DNA of 31,907 bases, taken from positions 1 through 31,907 of IMG/VR virus record IMGVR_UViG_3300022925_000101. One strand, given 5' to 3'. Shown one piece after another: positions 26,501-31,907 of the stretch; positions within the stretch are counted from its first letter, which is position 1, and every line of letters begins with the position of its first letter. Position numbers and translations under genes: made by a program. The DNA comes from a virus. The notes beneath the pieces were generated by a model. That model was not told the origin of the DNA, did no database searches, and saw only the letters and a list, made by a program, of their open reading frames with translations.

Positions 26501-27956
26501 AAGTAAAGAGCTTAGAGGGATCGCTAAAATCCATACTATGAAGTTGAGAGTTTTGAACTGCGTTTCCGTTTTCTGCATACTCACCCCTGATCCTCTCCGG
26601 ATTGGGCTCCGTCATAGTAGAAAATTCCGTAGTGACGGTACTGACATGACTGGTCAAAGTACCTGTAATAATTGGCTCAAATCTTGGAACTAAAGTATTA
26701 TTTGTCCAACCCAGAGTGTATCTTTTCATAAAAGAATATTCTGGAACTCCAACATTTCCTGTAGTTCCGGAAATATCTACTTTCCACTGTTCTGGAAAAG
26801 TTGTATTATAAGAAGAAGTATCTACAACTATTGTTCCATCTGTATTTGGTACTTCTCCGGCGTCAAAAAAGGGAACAGTTGCGTTGCTAATTTTTCCAAA
26901 ATATTGTTGAGTTTTATCTGCCCCAGGGGGGAGAATCGGACCCCAATTATGAATAGGATAACTTGAGCCTGAAGCTTCCTCGGTTGTAGAATTGGTTCTG
27001 TGCCAAGAGCCTCGAAAAGCTCCTACATCGGTATCAGTACTCTTCATCTTATAACTACCATGCCAAATCCCGTCCCAGCCTACCCAATTTACGTCTGATT
27101 CATTTTTCCAAGCAGAGATGCTACCGTTCAAATAAACTGCTTCCGAATTAGGTTTTCCAGCAACATACAATGAATTTGGAATTCTTCCCCTGTCGGGGTT
27201 ACCCCAAAAAGAGTATCTTCCCTTACCCCCTAGAATTTCATAGTATAGCCCTGTAGTAAAATCGTTATACGCGCCTACCCTTCCAGAAAATGTAGTTGAA
27301 TTTCTTCCCACTAAATTATGTGCAAAATGTATATAATTATTTAAAGATTTTGTAGAGCTTGTAGAATATGGAAACTGTAATCTGTATAGAATGACAACAA
27401 CTTCTGTAGTATCCTGAGTTACGGCAGATGCGAAAGAAACACCAGTTAAAGGAACCTGCTGTCCTGTCCAAAATTGGGAACCGGACTGGGAACCGGAAAC
27501 GCCGTAGGCATTTAAACCAAAAGTATGAAGAGTTCGGGTGCCTGTAGTTGGGGGCAGAAGTTGCTGGGTCATTTTAAGTTCAGTAGTTGCTGTTGCTCCC
27601 CCATCTCCCTGTAGAATCATGTGCGGAGTTCCAGCTATGCTCTGTGGCAGATACATAGTTCCTGGCAAACTATTGCAGGAAGGAGAAAAGTTTGCAACAT
27701 AAGTATCTGTAGCATATAAATAAAATAGCCCTCCTCTGTCTCGGTCTTGCGAACTGTACATTAAATCTTCTGGGTCGTCGTTTAGCTCGTCATTCGCAGG
27801 ATTAGTTGCCGACTGACCTGTGACGTAGGCTCCCGGCTGGTAGTTGGTAAAAAAAGAATCAAAAACTAAATTCTCTTTCCAGCCAGACTCAAAAGTAGTT
27901 TCGTCTGTATCTACTTTTTTCTTAATTATATTTACTAGTCCTTTTACATTATTCAT
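23550..27956 (-). CDS. Large beta-rich tail appendage protein (module B), propeller and lectin-like regions
   Basis: This 1468-aa protein looks like an exposed tail appendage, not a tape measure: it is rich in Gly, Ser, Thr, Asn, Tyr and Trp and lacks long helices. An Asp-box/BNR motif (KSTDNGATWTG, near 590) and repeated aromatic strands suggest a beta-propeller in the first half. The second half (from about 725) is a clear paralog of the protein encoded at 29666-31907. It shares GCTP/GCTK, PLEIFWEQQ, RYKWNGSSW, QDDND and STDALIGGATISFDDA. Next is a lectin-like region with CPFTIKRVGTTITYY and LIYTSAASSSESLIP. It ends with a conserved terminal domain (AAADAGKTI...PCAYR). It starts after a TAAAATG junction and is followed by M-B. 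A host-surface glycan-binding role is inferred. Confidence 0.7.
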   Translation of the reverse strand: MNNVKGLVNIIKKKVDTDETTFESGWKENLVFDSFFTNYQPGAYVTGQSATNPANDELNDDPEDLMYSSQDRDRGGLFYLYATDTYVANFSPSCNSLPGTMYLPQSIAGTPHMILQGDGGATATTELKMTQQLLPPTTGTRTLHTFGLNAYGVSGSQSGSQFWTGQQVPLTGVSFASAVTQDTTEVVVILYRLQFPYSTSSTKSLNNYIHFAHNLVGRNSTTFSGRVGAYNDFTTGLYYEILGGKGRYSFWGNPDRGRIPNSLYVAGKPNSEAVYLNGSISAWKNESDVNWVGWDGIWHGSYKMKSTDTDVGAFRGSWHRTNSTTEEASGSSYPIHNWGPILPPGADKTQQYFGKISNATVPFFDAGEVPNTDGTIVVDTSSYNTTFPEQWKVDISGTTGNVGVPEYSFMKRYTLGWTNNTLVPRFEPIITGTLTSHVSTVTTEFSTMTEPNPERIRGEYAENGNAVQNSQLHSMDFSDPSKLFTYDNTTITFIKADKPYSIAYGSFYDPTFAPTALGQVEYDELSDTLWLSCYGTGIYSIQDPFGTPTFTSYDLSTVTDVSATVQNKCYAITVGTQSGANSYRVIWAFMEGALVKSTDNGATWTGYDSTSTGGTTFVNATIEATWSAAHVIKADRNNANRLLYLFDPSPNSNSPGQLAGNVYYGKYKGEWWSPTTGATNVLTTSGDLPILYGGSSNATKDIGWFFRTSGNNGLRAQWLADGNYAPVRRYSQHLIGCTPRESNWYFSQFYLDRLGLSGTYNTAPLEIFWEQQIGGSPANYSEFTVGDTFDEKWVNDSSQYAYQYEGNGIGIGTGNFSDTYNVNSAWMYTHILDRNDDGHECLVQSNGRNNNIHMFEFNGSRVTLLGAFGTGTDGGISSGTYYNRYIGRGLVVMNSFAGAMSDGTTFLGIDPAKKLVGDIWQRYKWNGSSWILRQDDNDALTVKTTHSSTDALIGGATISFDDAGATQSFESGEAISFHVYRGLLNDAGTNCNLHAPDISYWDSERVTEVTGATIALNTPSDLIPEIYYDSVGEYEGTTDPSPILNTSNPEYYEEDSYNIWGAQVVNNQTTFTRLRRGHRYSTKFYPCSLWYGGTTNGATNSTWNGSESTPGQFRNAIRKKTTLAAAGDFEVEFQLLKHLNFDWRSTTQVNDIIVYTDVSGLLEANAYVGVVNSASFSDTSPISNPYSINDFDYGFRIRFGGPAVTSASLNSTSAAPNYNWQNEVNKSDFYLPVTDTTGAGPTVYNLIIEVIESGSVVYTHTDTEFWYSIFNTHTWDTSLSSRVDALNTVDTWNSSWNAIANDARYGMSDPVNARRCPFTIKRVGTTITYYLRDQLIYTSAASSSESLIPAQLHEVISKTQQGANGHTEYGLGTANIFKKSAANDYWVRVGTSGSGNASFNSNFLYMQMAFREAFSIKIDGVEATVTGIEDNGTLSAGEVSVFPRQGLIRCAAADAGKTITVSIPCAYR

Positions 27957-27957
27957 T

Positions 27958-29664
27958 TTATATCCTTGTAATTTCTATGATGGAAGTAGAGGAAAAATTC
28001 CCCTGATCTACGGGATCTGCTGTATCTGTCGCGGAATAAGTGCTGCGAGCAATATTATCTGTTAAATTTGTGTCTATAAACTCTAACTCTAATGCCACCG
28101 ACTCAGTAGCTCTCAGAACCTTGTTGTCGGAACGGCTTACTTCTATAGCTTGTGTATTTATAAAATCAGAATCTATTGTTATAGAGTCTATTATATCCTT
28201 AGAAATATATCTATATCTTGCTATAGAAGTATTTTTTGTCGCTATAAAATCTAAAGAGCTTAGATCAACACTATCGGAAGCAGTTCTTTGTATGAAACCT
28301 GTAGTTTCTACAATTAAATCTACTGTGTCTAAAATTTGTCCTGTGAATCCTGTCTTTCTTAAGTTTAGAGTGTAAAACTCTACTAATTCTGGAGAAGGAA
28401 CCTGCTTTGTTATAACAAAACTTCCCTCAGAAAAATTATCGTCTCCAGTAGGCAGAAAACTCCCCTGCACTTGATCAAAATCTACTCCTTGAACAGCTCC
28501 TTCAATAGTCCAGTAAATTTGTTCTATAGGAAATAAGGTTCCTTTAAAAAAGACAGTAGTTTCGTAAACTGGGCTGGAGTTTGGTCCGACAGATACTGAG
28601 TCTATTACAGCTCCCTGCTCATCTACTGCTTGTGCGCCTGCAAAAGGAAGAGTAAATAACGTTATAGTATCTACTATAGCTCCGCTAATACTGTCCTTTC
28701 TGAGCCTTAAAGTATTTGTTAAATCTACATTAGTAGAGGGAGCAGTAATAGAAAAACTTCCAGAACTAGAAGCAAAGTCTCCGGTAAGAGAAATAGTGCC
28801 GGTACTGGTAGAATAATCACTGCCGCTAATTTCATAATATATGTCTTCGGGCTCAAAATTTTGTACACTTACATAAACTGTATCAGTGTCTTGTTGAAGT
28901 ATGTAGAAAGCTCCTATTAGAGTGTCTTGAGCATCAACAAAATTAAAAGTTTCTGGTCCTCTAGAGGTATCTATTATAGTAACAATTACTTGGGCTAAAA
29001 CTGTTCCGGAAATAGACGCTTCTCTTACTGAAAGAGTAAAAGTTTCGGGACCTTCAGTAGCTAAATCAGCCAAAGTCCCTATATCAAAAGAGCCTTGAGA
29101 AAGGGAGGTAGTTCCAGACATGTTAAAAGAGCCGTTTAAGGCTTGAAAGTCAGCTAAAGAAGCTCCGTCTAGACTCCAATAAAGAAGTTCAGGACCTCTT
29201 TCTAAACTACTAACATTTACTGTTTTTACTTCTCCTTCGTTTATATTGAAGTTTCCTGAAGATACAGTAACGGAGGAAGTTCCGGAAACTAACTCGTATA
29301 CTCTCACAAATTTGGCGGTGATAGACCCTATTACATCATTTAAATAAGTTACTGTATAGCTGTCACAATACACTACTACTATTTTTTCGCCTGAAGGCTC
29401 GTTACTGTCCGGCACAGTAAAATCAAAAGTTTTGTATTTTCCCCTATTATCAAAAAAGCCCGAAATAGCTCTTATTTCCTCTATAGGTCTGTTTGTAAAA
29501 GTAATAGAATAAGTTTCTTCTCTAGCATCTGTACCTATAGATACGCGGTTTTCGTATCCATCACCAAAAGTGGTGAGGGAATAAATCGGCTTTATATTTT
29601 TCGTAACTCCGCCCCTATCAGGAACCCGAAAAGTAAATGCTAAATCTTCAAATCCTACTGTCAT
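27958..29664 (-). CDS. gpM-family tail protein fused to Ig/Calx-beta-like repeats (module A)
   Basis: This 568-aa protein starts with a second gpM-family domain (about 1-126). Landmarks are FGDGYENRVSIG, EETYSITFTNRPIEEIRAI, a FFDNRG turn, and KIVVVYCDSYTVTY...ITAKFVRVYE, parallel to M-B. Three repeats of roughly 95-110 aa follow (about 127-455), each with an LYWSLDGAS/IYYEISGSD/IYWTIEGAV strand and an FTLSVRE/LRLRKD/LNLRKT strand ending in SISGTVL-like sequence. They resemble Calx-beta or Ig-like modules. The last 110 residues are rich in Ser, Asp and Ile. The ATG at 29664 is chosen because it is one base after the upstream stop and aligns with the M-B start. The GTG at 29688 would overlap the upstream gene. 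It is probably a decorated distal tail ring protein. Confidence 0.78.
   Translation of the reverse strand: MTVGFEDLAFTFRVPDRGGVTKNIKPIYSLTTFGDGYENRVSIGTDAREETYSITFTNRPIEEIRAISGFFDNRGKYKTFDFTVPDSNEPSGEKIVVVYCDSYTVTYLNDVIGSITAKFVRVYELVSGTSSVTVSSGNFNINEGEVKTVNVSSLERGPELLYWSLDGASLADFQALNGSFNMSGTTSLSQGSFDIGTLADLATEGPETFTLSVREASISGTVLAQVIVTIIDTSRGPETFNFVDAQDTLIGAFYILQQDTDTVYVSVQNFEPEDIYYEISGSDYSTSTGTISLTGDFASSSGSFSITAPSTNVDLTNTLRLRKDSISGAIVDTITLFTLPFAGAQAVDEQGAVIDSVSVGPNSSPVYETTVFFKGTLFPIEQIYWTIEGAVQGVDFDQVQGSFLPTGDDNFSEGSFVITKQVPSPELVEFYTLNLRKTGFTGQILDTVDLIVETTGFIQRTASDSVDLSSLDFIATKNTSIARYRYISKDIIDSITIDSDFINTQAIEVSRSDNKVLRATESVALELEFIDTNLTDNIARSTYSATDTADPVDQGNFSSTSIIEITRI
28300..29285 (-). repeat. 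Three tandem Ig/Calx-beta-like repeats in the M-A protein
   Basis: Three diverged protein repeats of about 95-110 aa follow the gpM domain. Each has a GxEtF/YWxxxG strand, a DF...G(S/T)(F/I)...GSF(D/S/V)I middle and a (F/L)(T/R)LxxR(E/K)xxxxG end. The arrangement suggests a stalk projecting from the distal tail. Confidence 0.7.
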
Positions 29665-29665
29665 T

Positions 29666-31907
29666 TTAGGTAGCGTCGTAATAAGCACATGGCATAGAAA
29701 TTGCTATGGTCTTTCCTGCGTCTGCGGCGGCGAATCTTAAATATCCTTCTTGTGGGTAAATAGAAACTTCTCCTGCAGCGAGAGTAGCTGCATTATCAAA
29801 CCCAACAACATTTGCCTCAGTACCATCAATTGTAATACTATAGGTTTGTCTGTACGCGGCTTGAAGATGGCTAAAATCTGTTCGATAGGCTCCGGTTGCA
29901 GGGCTTGCCTCTCCTACTTTTAGCCAATAATCGTTTGTTGCTGCTTTTTTAAAGCTATGGTATGTTCCGGAATTTTGCGTCCAAAAAGTGTTGTTATTGG
30001 TATTGGTGCCTATCGCATTATTATACTTTGTTGTGCAAGGAATAAGACTCTCTGAGCTAGTAGCCGCGGAAGTATGAACTAATAGTCCTCGAATATAGTA
30101 TTTAACTGTAGTTCCTGTTCTTTCAATAGTAAACGGGCAGAAAGAATATTTTGGAAACAGGGCCATGCTAAGCTCAGGTCGCGATCCAGATGCTACATTT
30201 GATGTTGGACCGCGAAATCCTGTCTGTAAATTTCCATCATAGTAAGATCCTGGATTAAGGAATTCGTCATCTACATTTAAAAATATTTGCGTCTGGGGTT
30301 GCGTTGTAGAGTACACCACGGATCCCCCTTCTATAACTTCTATCAAAACTGGCGTGCCATTTCGGATGGAAGTAAAATTTTCACTCTCGTTATTTGTTGC
30401 AACGTCATTCGGATATTCGAGATAATTATTGATACTCAGGGAGGAGCTTGTCTGTTGAACCCCTCCTGAAGAAGCGTAGGGGTGGTTTTCTGTAGGATTT
30501 TCCACAATACTTAATCTAAAGCCATAGTTTATATCTGAAAAAGAGTCTACATTTGTATTATTTTCTTCGGGACTAATAGAGTCCGAATATAAAGTTGCAT
30601 CTGTCAAACCCCAAGCTATTTGTCTCTCGACCCCTACTGTAGGAGGAGAGTTCCAGGTGTCCTGAAGATTTAGTATAGGATAGTCATACCAATTAGTACT
30701 ATCTAGGTCGCCAAAAGGTTGAGTAGTAAGAGAAGTATCCCCGGAGGCTGCGGAGGAAATTTTCAATCGAGTAGATACAAAATAAGTATTAGCGGTCGAA
30801 CTAGTGTTGCCATCCTGCCTTCCTGTAAAATGCCAGAAAGGAGTTCCACGATCAGTGCGCTGTATGTTGCCACGAAACGTAGTATCCACTAAAGCCCCCG
30901 ACAACAGAGTTCTTGTAATAACACCCGTATCCGTATTAAAAGATCGTGTATCAAGGCCACTAGACGATGTCACAAGACCACTGTTTACTCCTTGGCTGTC
31001 ATTCAAGAAAAAAGGAATTAATTCTGAAGGAGTGCTTAATCCTAAGGTAGTACTAAAAGAAACTGATTCGCTTGGATAATAAGAGACTGTGGGAGAAAAA
31101 GACTCAAAAGAAGTTGCTGCATCATTTTGTATACCATCACAAACAGCTACCGATATTAACTCTCCGGCTGTATAATTTTGAGTTCCCGATGCGTCGTCAA
31201 AAGAAATTGTAGCCCCTCCAATTAAAGCATCGGTGCTCAAATGAGTACTTTTTACCCCGAGAGGATCGTTGTCGTCTTGTCTTTTTACCCAAGAAGAGCC
31301 ATTCCATTTATATCTGTCCCAAACCTCTCCTATGAGTTGTGCAGAGGGATCCCAGCCGTAAAAAGAAGTTCCTACAGATTGTAACCGTTGGTTACTGTCG
31401 ATCCATAAGCCCCTTCCTAAATAATAATTTAATACATTTGAATTACTTTGCAGTAGAGTAAGCGAGTGGTCTGAAAAATCTAGCTTATAAAAACCAAAGA
31501 TAGCATCTGTATCATTGTAATAAGGAGCCCAAATTAAGCAGTCATTTCCATCATCATCCGTAGTTTCATAAAAAAAGAAACCTTGTTGAGTGGCTCCGGA
31601 ACTAGTTCCCTCTAAAACACCGTTTGTGTATATTCTATTTGCCAACCCAAAATCTCTTATATTAGGGGGGGTGTTTGTGCGACTATCATAACCAAAACTT
31701 GTAGAATTAGACCAAGTTAAAGGAAACTTACTATACCCAGGAGATCCGGTATCAATCTGAGTCTCAAAAAATATTTCAAGAGGAGTCATTCCATCTCTCT
31801 GATCTACATTACCTTCTAATTCTCTAACTTGCCAGCAGTTTGATAACCACCACTTTGATTGTGTTTTAGTACATCCAAATCTTTTTTTAATTCTTTTTCG
31901 TATTAGA
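29666..31907 (-). CDS. Large beta-rich tail appendage protein (module A), N-terminus outside window
   Basis: This is the C-terminal 747 residues of a large appendage protein paralogous to the one encoded at 23550-27956. The frame is open past the ATG at 31789 to the window edge. The upstream residues (RFGCTKTQSKWWLSNCW) align with the GCTPRESNWYFSQF region of module B, so the ATG at 31789 is internal and the gene is cut by the window. Shared landmarks are PLEIFFETQ, RYKWNGSSW, QDDNDPLGVKSTH, STDALIGGATISFDDA, the lectin-like CPFTIERTGTTVKYY and LVHTSAATSSESLIP, and the end domain AAADAGKTIAISMPCAYY. The stop is one base before the M-A start. A glycan- or receptor-binding role is inferred from composition and context. 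Confidence 0.72.
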   Translation of the reverse strand, partial: LIRKRIKKRFGCTKTQSKWWLSNCWQVRELEGNVDQRDGMTPLEIFFETQIDTGSPGYSKFPLTWSNSTSFGYDSRTNTPPNIRDFGLANRIYTNGVLEGTSSGATQQGFFFYETTDDDGNDCLIWAPYYNDTDAIFGFYKLDFSDHSLTLLQSNSNVLNYYLGRGLWIDSNQRLQSVGTSFYGWDPSAQLIGEVWDRYKWNGSSWVKRQDDNDPLGVKSTHLSTDALIGGATISFDDASGTQNYTAGELISVAVCDGIQNDAATSFESFSPTVSYYPSESVSFSTTLGLSTPSELIPFFLNDSQGVNSGLVTSSSGLDTRSFNTDTGVITRTLLSGALVDTTFRGNIQRTDRGTPFWHFTGRQDGNTSSTANTYFVSTRLKISSAASGDTSLTTQPFGDLDSTNWYDYPILNLQDTWNSPPTVGVERQIAWGLTDATLYSDSISPEENNTNVDSFSDINYGFRLSIVENPTENHPYASSGGVQQTSSSLSINNYLEYPNDVATNNESENFTSIRNGTPVLIEVIEGGSVVYSTTQPQTQIFLNVDDEFLNPGSYYDGNLQTGFRGPTSNVASGSRPELSMALFPKYSFCPFTIERTGTTVKYYIRGLLVHTSAATSSESLIPCTTKYNNAIGTNTNNNTFWTQNSGTYHSFKKAATNDYWLKVGEASPATGAYRTDFSHLQAAYRQTYSITIDGTEANVVGFDNAATLAAGEVSIYPQEGYLRFAAADAGKTIAISMPCAYYDAT

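Noticed and set aside
23550-27956. Tape measure protein, expected just upstream of M in lambda-type tails
   Set aside because: The 1468-aa protein is Gly/Ser/Thr/Trp-rich, beta-type, with a BNR motif and lectin-like region. It has no long helical or coiled-coil stretches.
28040-28375. Plus-strand open frame of 111 codons
   Set aside because: It lies wholly opposite the M-A repeats, has no supported ribosome site and no recognisable protein pattern; it is a shadow of the real gene.
29665-29688. GTG start at 29688 for the M-A gene
   Set aside because: It adds eight residues overlapping the large A gene. The ATG at 29664 aligns with the M-B start and follows the upstream stop by one base.
31787-31789. 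ATG at 31789 as the start of the large A gene
   Set aside because: The frame is open to the window edge and the upstream residues align with the interior of large B, so the gene continues beyond the window.
23550-31907. Diversity-generating retroelement acting on the paralogous large proteins
   Set aside because: No reverse transcriptase is present in the window, and differences between the copies are spread over all codon positions rather than limited to adenines in a short near-identical repeat.

Overview
This window looks like part of a tailed double-stranded DNA phage genome, most likely a siphovirus with a lambda-type tail tip. It has tightly packed genes with overlapping stop/start codons, almost no intergenic DNA, phage-type DNA metabolism genes on one strand and a long tail cassette on the other. 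No tRNA, rRNA, IS element or CRISPR array was seen. The base composition is AT-rich by eye. Several structural proteins carry domain types I associate with marine phages, so an aquatic host is likely, but the host cannot be named from this sequence.

Left arm, + strand (1-4413): five tightly linked genes for nucleic acid and nucleotide metabolism. They are the C-terminal end of an SbcC/Rad50/gp46-like ATPase, a PDDEXK Holliday-junction-resolvase-like nuclease, a 5'-3' exonuclease/flap endonuclease, and the large and small subunits of a class Ia ribonucleotide reductase (nrdA, nrdB). The cassette ends at a strong intrinsic terminator (4415-4440). That terminator is symmetrical and also serves the convergent tail operon, whose last stop codon lies inside its T-tract.

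Right part, - strand (read from 31907 down to 4439): the tail cassette. It begins with an unusual tandem pair of two-gene modules. Each module has a very large beta-rich, lectin/propeller-like protein followed by a gpM-family distal tail protein: [large A, cut by the window edge][M-A, with three Ig/Calx-beta-like repeats added], then [large B, 1468 aa][M-B]. The classic lambda order L-K-I-J follows: Fe-S-type minor tail protein, JAMM+NlpC/P60 peptidase, tail assembly protein I, and a 1899-aa central fibre/host-specificity protein J. After J come a collagen-like fibre protein and a GNAT-like protein.

At 12824-12869 there is a full-consensus sigma70-type promoter: TTGACA, a 17-nt spacer, an extended -10 TATAAT and an A-rich upstream element. 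It would drive a separate 8.4-kb unit of seven genes: a BppU-N-like adaptor, a beta-helix-like protein, two large marine-phage structural proteins, a 186-aa protein of unknown function, a 200-aa conserved virion protein and an 86-aa protein. A GC-rich hairpin sits inside this unit at 8663-8683. Terminase, capsid, tail tube and tape measure genes are not in the window and presumably lie outside it.

The most interesting observations are the tandem duplication of the fibre + gpM module, the full-consensus promoter that splits the tail cassette, and a GNAT-like enzyme among fibre genes.
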